64,000 bases of DNA, from contig NZ_FMBL01000003.1 of the NCBI RefSeq assembly GCF_900094885.1, forward strand, positions 62,001-126,000, written 5' to 3'. The position numbers and the translations under genes were made by a program. The notes beneath the pieces are model-generated. The model saw only the letters and a list, made by a program, of their open reading frames with translations. It searched no databases and had not been told where the DNA came from. Shown piece after piece: positions 1-9,112 of the stretch (position 1 is the stretch's first letter; each line of letters opens with the position of its first letter). Source of the stretch: Bifidobacterium commune (GTDB taxonomy: Bacteria > Actinomycetota > Actinomycetes > Actinomycetales > Bifidobacteriaceae).

Positions 1-1208
1 ATTTGCAGAACTGTGTGAGCGTCCTTGACGAAATGATCAAAATCCCTGAGGTGCAGGCACGACTGAAGGCCACGGGCGGCAAACTTGAGGTTATGCTCGG
101 CTATTCGGACTCCTCCAAGGACGCCGGCCCGACCACGGCAACGCTTGCGTTGCATTCCGCACAGGGTCGCATCGCTGAGTGGGCCAAGGAACACGATATC
201 GACCTGACGCTGTTCCACGGACGTGGCGGCGCTGTCGGTCGCGGCGGTGGCCCGGCAAACCGTGCGGTACTGGCCCAGCCGAAGGGTTCCGTCAACTGCC
301 GCTTCAAGCTCACCGAGCAGGGCGAGAGTATTTTCGCACGTTACGGCAATCAGGTGCTAGCCATTCGCCACGTCGAATCGGTCGCGGCCGCGACGCTGTT
401 GCAATCGGCCCCGAGTGTTGAGAAGACAAACACGGAAATGACCGAGAAGTATGCGCCGATGACGCAGAAACTCGACGACTCCTCGCACAAACGCTTCCTT
501 GACCTGCTTAACACGCCCGATTTTGCGCCGTGGTTCTCCACAGTGACCCCGCTGACCGAAATCGGCCTGCTGCCCATCGGATCACGCCCGGCCAAGCGCG
601 GACTGGGAGCCAAGTCACTTGACGATCTGCGTACGATTCCATGGGTCTTCTCGTGGGCACAGGCCCGCATCAACTTGGCCGCGTGGTACGGCTTGGGCAC
701 CGCCTGCGAGGAATTCGGCGACCTGAAGACGCTGCAAGGCGCCTACAAGGAACTGCCGATGTTCTCCACATTCATCGACAACATCGAGATGTCGCTGGCC
801 AAAACCGATGAGCGCATCGCCAAGATGTATCTGGCACTGGGCGACCGCGACGACCTGCGCGACAAGGTACTTGGCGAGATGGAGCTGACCCGAAAGTGGG
901 TGCTTGCCATCGTCGGCGACGACTGGCCGCTACAGCACCGACACGTGCTTGGCCAAGCCGTACGTGTGCGTTCGCCTTACGTCGACATCCTTTCCGTCAT
1001 CCAGGTGCTCGCCCTGCGCGACCAGCGTGCGCTCGAGAAAAAGCGAGAAGCTGAAGAAGCTGCCAAGGCAAAGACCGCGAACGGCGCCATCGCCGCCAAG
1101 AAGTCGGATAATGAGGAACTGGCGCGCGACCAACAGCGCGGCGGTTTCACCTATCTGATTCTCTGCACGGTTTCCGGTGTGGCCGCCGGCTTGCAGAACA
1201 CCGGCTGA
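1..1208 (+). CDS. ppc: Phosphoenolpyruvate carboxylase, C-terminal part (5' end outside window)
   Basis: The enzyme makes oxaloacetate from phosphoenolpyruvate and bicarbonate, an anaplerotic cytosolic reaction. About 401 C-terminal residues are present, read in frame from base 3; the real start lies left of the window. Seen: the GYSDSSKDAGP segment, the mobile-loop motif FHGRGGAVGRGGGP and the conserved C-terminal tetrapeptide QNTG, all typical of bacterial-type PEPC. The family is usually about 900 residues, so roughly half is missing because of the window edge, with no sign of a mutation. A strong hairpin follows the stop, so this is probably the last gene of its transcript. Identity is very secure. 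Confidence 0.97.
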   Translation, partial: LQNCVSVLDEMIKIPEVQARLKATGGKLEVMLGYSDSSKDAGPTTATLALHSAQGRIAEWAKEHDIDLTLFHGRGGAVGRGGGPANRAVLAQPKGSVNCRFKLTEQGESIFARYGNQVLAIRHVESVAAATLLQSAPSVEKTNTEMTEKYAPMTQKLDDSSHKRFLDLLNTPDFAPWFSTVTPLTEIGLLPIGSRPAKRGLGAKSLDDLRTIPWVFSWAQARINLAAWYGLGTACEEFGDLKTLQGAYKELPMFSTFIDNIEMSLAKTDERIAKMYLALGDRDDLRDKVLGEMELTRKWVLAIVGDDWPLQHRHVLGQAVRVRSPYVDILSVIQVLALRDQRALEKKREAEEAAKAKTANGAIAAKKSDNEELARDQQRGGFTYLILCTVSGVAAGLQNTG

Positions 1209-1228
1209 TCGCATCCATCAGTATAGAC

Positions 1229-1290
1229 AAAGCGCCACGGACGTTCGAGAATCGTCATCGATTCCCATTCGCCCGTGGCGCTTTCTGATG
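1229..1290 (+). terminator. Hairpin terminator after ppc
   Basis: A perfect 12-bp stem (AAAGCGCCACGG at 1229-1240, its complement at 1273-1284) encloses a loop that itself contains a small GAATCG/CGATTC hairpin. The right arm ends in a short T run. It lies 20 bases after the ppc stop. Confidence 0.75.
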
Positions 1291-1318
1291 TTTCGATTTC
1301 CACTCGAATCAGTATAAA
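1291..1318 (+). promoter_or_regulatory. Candidate promoter of the fic gene
   Basis: TTTCGA at 1291-1296 and TATAAA at 1313-1318 are separated by 16 bases. Transcription from here would start just before the repeat array at 1340-1458, placing that array in the 5' leader. The assignment rests only on sequence similarity to the sigma-70 consensus. Confidence 0.4.
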
Positions 1319-1339
1319 ACACATAAATCCATTAATTCT

Positions 1340-1458
1340 AAATGTTGATTTTGGCAAAAATTGACACGAAGCTCCTTAATATTGCAGCGCTAAAGTGCGA
1401 AAATCGCCAAAGTCGACATTTAGAGATACGATTTCAGTCATCAAAATGTCAATTTTGG
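1340..1458 (+). promoter_or_regulatory. Four-copy inverted/direct repeat array, candidate operator of fic
   Basis: Four near-identical elements with consensus AAATGTYRATTTTGG are present. Copy 1 is at 1340-1355 (forward). Copy 2 is at 1355-1366 (reverse, partial: CAAAAATTGACA). Copy 3 is at 1406-1421 (reverse: GCCAAAGTCGACATTT). Copy 4 is at 1444-1458 (forward). They are arranged as an inward-facing pair and an outward-facing pair directly before the preferred fic start. The downstream protein ends in a winged-helix domain, so autoregulation is plausible; this is inference. Confidence 0.55.
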
Positions 1459-1473
1459 AAGAAATCGATATTT

Positions 1474-2724
1474 ATGGGATACAAAAGCATCAGCACCGAG
1501 TCCCACGCAAGTTCCTCAATCATACCGCCAGCCGATTTTGCCGAGCAGGAATATCAGCGCCGCCTGCAATTCCCCTCAACAATTCCAACAGACATCATTC
1601 TTGACGGATCCCATAAGATCTTTACCGTGTTGATTCCGGAATCCGTCACGCTGATCAGCGATATACTGCACCGCGAAACCGCCGTGGAGCATACATGGCT
1701 GGCACTACCCGGCGTGGCTCGCAAGGCCTATATCGGCGAACTTCTTACCGAAGAACTGTTAAGCACGAACCAAATGGAAGGCGTTCGCTCAACACGCAAA
1801 GAGGTCGAAGCGGCGCTGCAATCAGTCGACAACCCACTTTCGCACACACGCTTCAGTGAATTTGCGAAACTGTATTCAAGCATTTCCGGAAGCGAGCATT
1901 CCAAACTCCCCGAGACGCTCAACGATGTACGCAGCATCTACGATCAGGTTGTCGACGGAGAACTGTCCGACAACAACAAACCCGATGGGGAACTATTCCG
2001 CAAAAGCCACGTCGGAATCTACGACGAGGCCAACGGGCGCGAGATACACAGCGGTTTGCCCACCGAAGCGCGCATTCAAACTGCGCTTACCCAGATGCTT
2101 GCATTCATGCGCACCGAAGATGTTTCGCCGCTGCTTAAGGCAATCATCTGTCACTACACCTTCGAATATATCCACCCCTTCTACGACGGAAACGGAAGGA
2201 CCGGAAGATTTCTGCTGACCTTACAGTTGCGCGAATATCTCTCGGCCCCCACGGCGCTATCGCTGGGACCGGTGATAGCGGAGAACAAGCATGCATATTA
2301 CAAGGCCTTCGAAGACGCCGAGAATCCCCTGAATTGCTCGGAGATCTCATTCTTTGTGTTGCAAATGCTGCGGTTTATCCAAATCGCACAACGTCGGTTC
2401 AATGACAACCTCAACGAGAAGGAACTTGCGCTGAACACCGCCACGAACGCCATGATCCATTACGCGGCAGAACAGCGGCTGGACCCAATGTCTACAGACA
2501 TTCTCTCAATACTTATTCAGCAACGACTGTTCCTTCGCCGAGAAGCGGAGCTGACTAGAGCGATGCTTGCCGGGTATGAAAACGTCGGACAAGCACGGAT
2601 CCGGAGCAAACTAGAACTTCTCACGAGAAAAGACTTGATTTCCACGGTTGGAAAGCGACCGATCTGTTATCAGCTTTCCAACCATGCGTGCGAGCTATTC
2701 GGCATAGAGACGCGGAACCTCTAA
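1474..2724 (+). CDS. Fic/DOC family protein with inhibitory motif and C-terminal winged helix
   Basis: A protein of 416 residues. Fic proteins usually transfer AMP from ATP to a hydroxyl side chain of a target protein. The catalytic motif HPFYDGNGRTGR is at residues 234-245, complete with the catalytic His and the phosphate-binding GNGR part. An N-terminal TNQMEG segment (residues 98-103) fits the (S/T)xxxE(G/N) inhibitory helix of class II, self-inhibited Fic enzymes. The last 70 or so residues resemble a winged helix. The start at 1474 is preferred because the in-frame ATG at 1342 lies within the repeat array and lacks a ribosome site, while GGAAG precedes 1474. The 3' end overlaps the convergent reductase gene by four bases. 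The target is unknown; no antitoxin gene is adjacent. Confidence 0.85.
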   Translation: MGYKSISTESHASSSIIPPADFAEQEYQRRLQFPSTIPTDIILDGSHKIFTVLIPESVTLISDILHRETAVEHTWLALPGVARKAYIGELLTEELLSTNQMEGVRSTRKEVEAALQSVDNPLSHTRFSEFAKLYSSISGSEHSKLPETLNDVRSIYDQVVDGELSDNNKPDGELFRKSHVGIYDEANGREIHSGLPTEARIQTALTQMLAFMRTEDVSPLLKAIICHYTFEYIHPFYDGNGRTGRFLLTLQLREYLSAPTALSLGPVIAENKHAYYKAFEDAENPLNCSEISFFVLQMLRFIQIAQRRFNDNLNEKELALNTATNAMIHYAAEQRLDPMSTDILSILIQQRLFLRREAELTRAMLAGYENVGQARIRSKLELLTRKDLISTVGKRPICYQLSNHACELFGIETRNL

Positions 2725-4547
2725 AACCGTTGGACGGGGACGTGGGCTTTAGCCTCGTCGATCAGGTCAAGCATTTGGGGGACCGTTTTCTTGCCGAATT
2801 CGACCTTCTGACGAGTTGTGCCGTCTGGGGCCGTCCTGTTGACGACGATGCAGGGCACACTCATTGCGTCGTACTGGCTTTGCAGCTCGGGGAAGTGTGA
2901 GATGTCATATGCCTCGGCTCGCACCTTCGGGTTGTCGGCGGCAATGCGCTGAGCGGAAAGCACAGTGGTCGGGCACATGGTGCAAGTCAGCGAGACGAGC
3001 ACCATCACTTCGGTTGTGCCGCCATCGGCATCGAGCGTTTCGATGCGCTGCTGGGTGCCATCATCGACGGACTGCCCCGGACCGGCGGCGTTGTAGAGCG
3101 CAAGCACAAACGAGTTGAATTCGTGTCCGCTCGGCACTCCATGGAAGGCCAGACCGGTCGGCTGCAACTCGCCGTCCGCGCCCGTCTTGCACAGGCGCAC
3201 ACACGGACGAACCATCGGCATCGAATCCTGGACGTCGAACGTTGCACGACCTCCCTCATCCTCTTCACCTTCGCCCGGCGCCAGCGCAACAACAACGGAA
3301 AGTTTGCCGCCGCTCAGACCGACCAGCTCATCGACGAATCCCTTGAGCTCCTGCGAAAGCTTGGTGCCGTCGAGCGAAAGCTCCAGCACCAGCGGCTGAG
3401 CCATCCGACCGAAAACCATGTCAAGCTGTTTGCGGATGGCATCATCGAAGAACCCTGAGGTCTTGGCAGCATCGCTCGCGCTCACAGACGCGGCAGCAGG
3501 AGCTGGGGAAGTGCCGGAAGTCGCTGCCTTCTCAGCTTTCTCAGCCTCGCTCTTCTCATAGTTCGAATTGGTGGGACGTGGCGGCACCAACCCTGTCTTC
3601 TCACTCATATCCTTGGCGTAGCGTTCAAGCTCCACACCGGCAACGGCACCATCCGATACGGCGGTGACCACCTGACGCAGGTTCTTCTTGCGCAGATCGC
3701 CAGCTGCATAGACACCCGCCGCGGAAGTTTCGAGGTAGCCGTGCGTGACGACATATCCGTAATCGTCCAAGTCGACGATACCTTTGAGGATATTGGTCTG
3801 CGGCTCGTATCCAGCAAACACAAAAACACCGAAATTCTTGCTCTTGCTCGGCTTCCACTCGGTGTCTTCGCCGGTTTTCCGGTTATGGAACACCGCGCTC
3901 ACCAAGCCACCTTCACCGGCCGAGACCGACTTCATCTCGGTGTTGTAGCGAATGTCGATATTCGGTTCGTTCTTCGCCTCGTCAGCCACGGCCGAATCAC
4001 ACGTGAAATCGTCGCCGCGCACCAAAATTGTGACTTTGCTGGCGTATTTGGTGAGAAATACCGATTCCTCAGCAGCCGAGAAGCCGCCCCCGACGACCAC
4101 GACTTCGCGTCCATTGAAGAACTCACCATCGCAGGTTGCGCAGTAGGAAATGCCACGACCGGCGTACTCGGCCTCGCCAGGGAAACCGATTTTGCGCGGG
4201 TTAGCGCCAGTGGCAACGAGAATGCCGAAAGTCTTCAAGTCACCGCGATCGGTGTGGACGGTCTTAATATCGTCTTCAACATCGAGACTGGTGGCATCGG
4301 CCGCCATGAACTCCGCACCGAAATCCTCGGCCTGACGACGCATGGTTTCGGTAAGCGTGCGGCCATCCGTCTTCGCAATGCCAGGATAGTTGACCACCTC
4401 GTTGGTGATATTGATTTGCCCACCGAACTCTTCCTTTTCAAGGATGAGCACGCGGTATCGCGCACGGGCCAGATAGAGGCCTGCCGTAAGACCTGCGGGA
4501 CCTCCGCCGATCACCACAACATCATACAAATCGTCTTGCTGCTTCAT
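2721..4547 (-). CDS. Thioredoxin-reductase-like flavoprotein fused to AhpF-type thioredoxin-fold domain
   Basis: 608 residues. Residues 1-320 are a thioredoxin-reductase module: FAD motif GGGPAGLTAG near 14, redox pair CATC (C136, C139), NADPH motif GGGFSAA, and a C-terminal AAGD. After a linker rich in Ala/Ser comes a thioredoxin-fold region with a second CxxC, CTMC (C522, C525). The likely role is passing electrons from NADPH through both disulfides to the peroxiredoxin AhpC, whose gene lies just upstream on the same strand. In enterobacterial AhpF the extra domain is N-terminal, so the order is reversed here. AAGGAAA precedes the start. It is distinct from the normal-length trxB at 39.6-40.6 kb. 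Confidence 0.88.
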   Translation of the reverse strand: MKQQDDLYDVVVIGGGPAGLTAGLYLARARYRVLILEKEEFGGQINITNEVVNYPGIAKTDGRTLTETMRRQAEDFGAEFMAADATSLDVEDDIKTVHTDRGDLKTFGILVATGANPRKIGFPGEAEYAGRGISYCATCDGEFFNGREVVVVGGGFSAAEESVFLTKYASKVTILVRGDDFTCDSAVADEAKNEPNIDIRYNTEMKSVSAGEGGLVSAVFHNRKTGEDTEWKPSKSKNFGVFVFAGYEPQTNILKGIVDLDDYGYVVTHGYLETSAAGVYAAGDLRKKNLRQVVTAVSDGAVAGVELERYAKDMSEKTGLVPPRPTNSNYEKSEAEKAEKAATSGTSPAPAAASVSASDAAKTSGFFDDAIRKQLDMVFGRMAQPLVLELSLDGTKLSQELKGFVDELVGLSGGKLSVVVALAPGEGEEDEGGRATFDVQDSMPMVRPCVRLCKTGADGELQPTGLAFHGVPSGHEFNSFVLALYNAAGPGQSVDDGTQQRIETLDADGGTTEVMVLVSLTCTMCPTTVLSAQRIAADNPKVRAEAYDISHFPELQSQYDAMSVPCIVVNRTAPDGTTRQKVEFGKKTVPQMLDLIDEAKAHVPVQRF

Positions 4548-4664
4548 AGTTTCCTTTATATTTTGCCGTCCTCAAACCATGCGGCGGCCCCATTTGCCGC
4601 CATCCCGCATATATCCGCCGCTAAAAGCACCCGATACACACTCACGCCGCACCGAAATCGACAA

Positions 4665-4711
4665 CACTGCCGCGGCTGACCTCAATACAACGCGAAAGCG
4701 GCACGGCAGTG
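4665..4711 (-). terminator. Hairpin between ahpC and the reductase gene
   Basis: Complementary arms CACTGCCG (4665-4672) and CGGCAGTG (4704-4711) lie 26 bases after the ahpC stop, with no clear U tract. It could be an attenuator or RNA-processing structure that leaves ahpC in excess over the reductase. Confidence 0.35.
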
Positions 4712-4736
4712 CGGTGAAACGGATGCGGAGCGCCGA

Positions 4737-5300
4737 TCAGAGCTGACCGACGAGGTCGAGGCTCGGGGCGATGGTCTCGTCGCCCGGCTCCCACTTCGCG
4801 GGGCATACCTGATCGCCGTGCTCATAAACGAACTGCGATGCCTTGACGCGACGCAGAATCTCCTCGGCGTTACGTCCGACATTGGAGGAAATGACCTCGT
4901 AGGCCACAACCTTGCCTTCGGGGCTCAGGATGAAATCGCCGCGCTCAGCCTGGCCATTGACCTCGTCATAGCTGTCAAGATCGCGGGAAAGTCGGTTGGT
5001 GGGGTCGGCAACCATGGGGAACTGAATCTTGCCAATCTTCTCGTTGGCTTCATGCCAAGCCTTGTGCACAAATTCAGTGTCATGGGAGACACCGTAAACC
5101 TCGCAGCCAATCGCCTTGAAGTCCTCATAATGATCAGCGAGATCCTCAAGCTCGGTAGGGCAGACGAAGCTGAAATCGTTGGGGTAGAAGAAAACGAGCG
5201 ACCAGTGACCGAGCATGTCCGCTTTGGTCAGCTTGCTGAACGCGTTGTCCTGATAGATATTTGCCGTGAAATCTGTGATCTCATGCTGAAGCATGGTCAT
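4737..5300 (-). CDS. ahpC: Alkyl hydroperoxide reductase peroxiredoxin AhpC
   Basis: A typical 2-Cys peroxiredoxin of 187 residues that reduces hydrogen peroxide and organic hydroperoxides in the cytosol. Seen: the peroxidatic-cysteine motif FSFVCPTE (C47) and the resolving-cysteine motif GDQVCPAKW (C166), with normal family length. The first ATG is chosen because AAAAGGGG lies 7-8 bases upstream; a second in-frame ATG two codons later is possible. It is transcribed ahead of the TrxR/AhpF-like gene, its probable reductase, with a 189-base gap holding a weak hairpin. This pair is the main peroxide defence visible in the window, together with Dps. Confidence 0.95.
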   Translation of the reverse strand: MTMLQHEITDFTANIYQDNAFSKLTKADMLGHWSLVFFYPNDFSFVCPTELEDLADHYEDFKAIGCEVYGVSHDTEFVHKAWHEANEKIGKIQFPMVADPTNRLSRDLDSYDEVNGQAERGDFILSPEGKVVAYEVISSNVGRNAEEILRRVKASQFVYEHGDQVCPAKWEPGDETIAPSLDLVGQL

Positions 5301-5733
5301 GGTTGTGCCCCTTTTAATATTCGATTGCGTTTACCGCCACGCGGGAACCGGCCACGTCCTGTGTCCAACCGGACCGACATTCTGTTACGAACGTTTGCGG
5401 CCTCCAAGCCAAACAACAACAGACATCGCACCGTGGAACCCTTATCGTTGCGGTGTCCAATGCTATACCGAAAATCCCAAACCCCAAGAGCAAACATGTG
5501 CACACAGCCACATCTTTTCGTGAAGCGCTCTTACGTTGCGCACAATGACCACCTTTGTCTGTTTCATAAATTGCAGATTGCACATTTCGAAAACAAGCGG
5601 TTCTCGTTGAGCTACAACATGAAAGCAGGCCCGGATTTTTGACGCCCAACAGACAATGAGAGAGTAAAGTCAACGGCAACAACATCATCGGGTTTGCGCA
5701 AAGCGAGCGCCCCGTCACTCGGGAGGAACCAAT
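5301..5733. other. Divergent intergenic region ahpC / carbonic anhydrase
   Basis: These 433 bases separate two genes that read away from each other and must hold both promoters. Good ribosome sites are seen at each end (AAAAGGGG for ahpC, GGGAGGAA for the carbonic anhydrase). A TTGACG at 5638-5643 might be a -35 element, but no convincing -10 follows at normal spacing. No recognisable OxyR-type or PerR-type site was found. Confidence 0.4.
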
Positions 5734-6540
5734 ATGACAGACAATATCCGTTACGACGACGGGGACTTTCTGAACGCGCAAATCAGCAACCCCAACGATA
5801 ACCCCATCTCCGATGAATACACCGCCAACGCCACATGGGGCCGTATGCTGCAGGGCAACGCCCGGTTCGCCTGCGGAGGGGCCGAACATCCTCGGCAAGA
5901 CAAGCAAACCAGGGAATCTCTTATCGACGGTCAACATCCGGACGCCGCGGTGCTTTCATGTTCCGATTCGCGCGTGCCCCCTGAAATTCTCTTCGACCAA
6001 GGACTGGGTGACATGTTCACCGTACGCACAGCCGGACAGATCCTGGATGATGCAGTCATCGGATCGCTCGAATATGCCGTCACGAATTTGGGCGTAAGCC
6101 TGTTGGTCGTGCTGGGACACGAACATTGCGGGGCGATCGGCGGGGTCGTTGCCCAACTTGACATCATCGCTGACAACGCGGGCATTGACTTGGGTGCGGC
6201 TTGTGCCGCAGAAGTGACCGATTCGGCAATCATCGACCCCGTGACTCTCAACGAGAACAGCGGCGACAGCGATGCCGACGACGTATTCGACATCATGAAC
6301 GACCTCGTCGCCGCCTCGGATTCGATTCTCGTCCGTTCAGCCGGCGCATCCATATTGGCCGCCCGCGAAGCACGATTGTGCGGTACCGACGATTTCGAAC
6401 GTGTTCACATTGCCCGCACCATTGAGGCCTTGGTCAACCGCTCCGACATCCTCCAACAAGGCCTGGCCTCACAACGCCTCACAATCGTTGGCGCCCGCTA
6501 CCTGCTAACCACCGGCGAAATCGAAGTTCTCTCATTCTGA
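5734..6540 (+). CDS. Beta-carbonic anhydrase
   Basis: 268 residues; interconverts carbon dioxide and bicarbonate. The zinc and dyad residues of beta-class enzymes are visible: CSDSR (C76, D78, R80) and HEHCG (H129, C132). Length and motif spacing fit the family, with an insertion of about 40 residues between the zinc site and the C-terminal helices. GGGAGGAA lies seven bases before the ATG. Bicarbonate is the substrate of PEP carboxylase, whose gene ends 4.5 kb upstream, so the two may serve the same carbon supply; that link is inference. Confidence 0.93.
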   Translation: MTDNIRYDDGDFLNAQISNPNDNPISDEYTANATWGRMLQGNARFACGGAEHPRQDKQTRESLIDGQHPDAAVLSCSDSRVPPEILFDQGLGDMFTVRTAGQILDDAVIGSLEYAVTNLGVSLLVVLGHEHCGAIGGVVAQLDIIADNAGIDLGAACAAEVTDSAIIDPVTLNENSGDSDADDVFDIMNDLVAASDSILVRSAGASILAAREARLCGTDDFERVHIARTIEALVNRSDILQQGLASQRLTIVGARYLLTTGEIEVLSF

Positions 6541-6621
6541 AAGCGAGAGGCTCCGAGATATCCTTACCTATGCGACAGCGGCCAACAACCGTTTGACTCC
6601 CGGCTCTTCTAGACTGGAAAC

Positions 6622-7986
6622 ATGCCTTTGTTCGTAGATATTCTTTTCGTCTTCATTTTCCTGATAATCGGCGGCGTGTTCTCATGCACCGAACTCGCGC
6701 TGGTGAGCCTTCGAAGCTCGCAGCTTGATGAGATGGAGCAGGAGGATGCCCGCGGAGCAAAGGTCGCCAGAATCGCCCGCGACCCCAACACGTTCCTTTC
6801 CACAGTCCAGATCGGTGTGACCCTTTCCGGCTTCTTCTCGGCATCGTTTGGTGAATCCGCCATTGCCCCATGGGTTGTACCAGTTGTTGAAAGTTGGGGA
6901 ATTCCGCATCATCTCGCAGCCCCGACCACCACTATCGCGCTCACCCTCATCATCTCATTCTGCGACATCGTCATCGCCGAAATGGCACCAAAACGCATCG
7001 CCATGCAACGCACCGAGCAAATCGCGCGCGCCGCCGTGCCAGCCATCGACATCTTTGCCAAGATCTGCCGTCCCATCATCTGGACCATCGGCAAAAGCAC
7101 CAACGGCATCGTGCGGCTCCTAGGCTTCGACCCGACCCGCACCGAAAGCGAGGTCAGCGACAAGGAACTGCGCGTACTTGTCAATTCCAACACCAACCTG
7201 AGCAAGGACGAACGCACCATTCTCGACGACGTGTTCGACGCCTCCGAAACCATCGTTGCCGAAGTGATGCGCCCCCGCGCCGACGTGATCTTCCTGGAAG
7301 GGTCAATGGACATCAAGAGCGCCGCAAAATACGTGCGCGAGATGCCATATTCACGCTATCCGGTCACCGGTAAAGATTTTGACGATGTGATAGGCTTCGT
7401 GCATGTGCGCGATTTGCTCGACGTGCGCGACCCGAAGGCTACAACCGTGGCCGACGTGACCCGCGAAGGCATCTCGCTGCCGGGAACCTCAAAACTTTTG
7501 CCAAGCCTTTCCCTGTTGCGCAAACGCGGCATCCACCTGGCCATCGTCATCGACGAATACGGCGGCACCGACGGCATCGTCACCCTTGAGGACATGACCG
7601 AGGAACTCGTCGGCGATATCCGCGACGAATACGATCTGCCGGAAAACAGCAACGGCGGCACTACGAACGGCGTGGGCAACGGCCGCAACAACAAGTCAGC
7701 CTTTGTGGACGGCGTGGCCACAGTCGACGGTGGCATGACCATCGAAGACTTCGCAGACCTGACCGGCATCGAACTGGACGACGGCCCTTACGAGACGGTC
7801 GCCGGCTACTTCCTTGCACACACCGGTCGAATGGGCGAGGTCGGCGAAACGCTGCATTCCGACGATGGCTACGACATGGTCGTCACCAAGGTCGACGGCC
7901 GTCGCATCGAAACCATCGAAGTTCGCAAAAGCGGACTTACCAATGTGGATGAGGCCGAAGAAAGCAAATCCAACCGATCCGAGTAA
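6622..7986 (+). CDS. Hemolysin/CorC-CNNM family membrane protein with CBS pair
   Basis: 454 residues. The order is an N-terminal CNNM (DUF21) domain of about 190 residues with four hydrophobic segments, two CBS domains at roughly 205-330 (containing RYPVTGKDFDDVIGFVHVRD and IDEYGGTDGIVTLEDMTEE), then a C-terminal CorC_HlyC domain of about 80 residues. Relatives are implicated in Mg2+/Co2+ export or other ion transport; the hemolysin name is historical. The carbonic anhydrase gene ends 81 bases upstream with no terminator between, so the two may be cotranscribed. The substrate cannot be deduced. Confidence 0.88.
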   Translation: MPLFVDILFVFIFLIIGGVFSCTELALVSLRSSQLDEMEQEDARGAKVARIARDPNTFLSTVQIGVTLSGFFSASFGESAIAPWVVPVVESWGIPHHLAAPTTTIALTLIISFCDIVIAEMAPKRIAMQRTEQIARAAVPAIDIFAKICRPIIWTIGKSTNGIVRLLGFDPTRTESEVSDKELRVLVNSNTNLSKDERTILDDVFDASETIVAEVMRPRADVIFLEGSMDIKSAAKYVREMPYSRYPVTGKDFDDVIGFVHVRDLLDVRDPKATTVADVTREGISLPGTSKLLPSLSLLRKRGIHLAIVIDEYGGTDGIVTLEDMTEELVGDIRDEYDLPENSNGGTTNGVGNGRNNKSAFVDGVATVDGGMTIEDFADLTGIELDDGPYETVAGYFLAHTGRMGEVGETLHSDDGYDMVVTKVDGRRIETIEVRKSGLTNVDEAEESKSNRSE

Positions 7987-8459
7987 CCGCTCATCGATCA
8001 AGGTTAACCAACGAACGGTTTTCTTTTCTACCCCATCCACCCTTTTTCTGCATCACTTTGCTACCAAATGATGCAGAAAACGTGCATGCTCTCAAACACA
8101 AAGGCAGTTTTAGCGCAAACATTCACAGTCTTTTAAATACGGTTGCTCTATGACGGGCAAATCGAAAAGCATGCTGTGGGTCGATCCACGAAATACGTCA
8201 GTCTGCATTAATAATCAAAATCAGACAAGACGAATCCGAATCCACATTTTTGCAACCCGGCTTGCAGATGACGTGCCGAACCCTTCAATACACGCAAACT
8301 TTGGTCTTGCGAACCCACACCAAGCAACCAATTATACCTTCAAAACCCTTTATTTTCAGCAATTTTTGACATATTGAGCCAAACAGCGAACCGCAATGGG
8401 GGATATCGGGAATCGCTAGAATGAAGGTAATTAGTTCCTCAAGAAAGAAGGAAATTATC
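7987..8459. other. Intergenic region between the CorC-like gene and dps
   Basis: Over 470 bases without a gene. It holds a hairpin of two 12-base arms (8044-8055, 8069-8080), probably ending the CorC-like transcript, then AT-rich sequence that should contain the dps promoter. A TTGACA at 8366-8371 and a TAGAAT at 8417-8422 are present but not at promoter spacing from one another. No small ORF with a ribosome site was recognised. Confidence 0.4.
8044..8080 (+). terminator. Hairpin downstream of the CorC-like gene
   Basis: Perfect 12-bp stem TTTTCTGCATCA / TGATGCAGAAAA with a 13-base loop, 57 bases after the stop. The outer A:T pairs would give a U-rich 3' end when read from the left strand as well, so direction is uncertain. 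Confidence 0.5.
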
Positions 8460-8957
8460 ATGACGAACGAATTTTTGAGCCCAGGCCTTGACCAAGCAAC
8501 ATCCGACAAGATCGTCTCGATTCTGCAGAATCGTTTGGCACAGGAAGAGGAAGCCTCGCTGATCCTCAAGCACGCGCACTGGAACGTCGCAGGCCCGAGC
8601 TTCATTGGTGTGCACGAAATGCTTGACCCCGAGGTCGATGCCGTACGCAACATGGCCGACGAGACCGCAGAACGCATCGCTACCCTCGGCGGTAGCGCGG
8701 AGGGCACTCCTGAGTCCATCATCAACAACCGCACTTGGTCTGAATTCAAACTCATGGGCCGCCGGAACACACAGGATTACCTCAAGGCATTGATCGAATA
8801 CTATGCCGACTTCATCATCGCCGAGCGCAAGGCCTACGAAGAGCTTGATCCAATTGACATCATCAGTTCCAACATCATGCAGGACCATGTGCAGGAACTT
8901 GAGCACTTCAACTGGTTCATGAACAGCCACCTGATTGAAGAGCAGACTCACGCCTGA
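8460..8957 (+). CDS. dps: Dps family DNA-binding ferritin-like protein
   Basis: 165 residues. Dps dodecamers oxidise and store iron using peroxide and can coat DNA. Seen: the ferroxidase helix LKHAHWNVAGPSFIGVHEML followed by DAVRNMADETAERIATLGG, the standard inter-subunit site of Dps proteins. The start at 8460 is preferred over an in-frame ATG 39 bases upstream because AAGAAGGAAA stands directly before it and the sequence then begins MTNEFLSPG as expected for the family. It is monocistronic by spacing. It complements the AhpC system in peroxide defence. Confidence 0.93.
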   Translation: MTNEFLSPGLDQATSDKIVSILQNRLAQEEEASLILKHAHWNVAGPSFIGVHEMLDPEVDAVRNMADETAERIATLGGSAEGTPESIINNRTWSEFKLMGRRNTQDYLKALIEYYADFIIAERKAYEELDPIDIISSNIMQDHVQELEHFNWFMNSHLIEEQTHA

Positions 8958-9112
8958 GTTTTAAGGCAATTCGGTTCACACCAAGCCATCACCGCTGATT
9001 GCGTTGCGTAAAATACGCGGGAACCGATAGCCGAAAGATGCGCCGCCATCCGCATTTTCACGGGTGACGGCGCATTTTCATATTTAAATTTCATCCCTGC
9101 GACATTCTCGCG

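Noticed and set aside
1342..1473. 44-codon N-terminal extension of the Fic protein
   Set aside because: It lies within the repeat array and has no ribosome site; 1474 is preferred.
3741..4679. 312-codon open frame opposite the TrxR/AhpF-like gene
   Set aside because: Antisense shadow without a domain or ribosome site.
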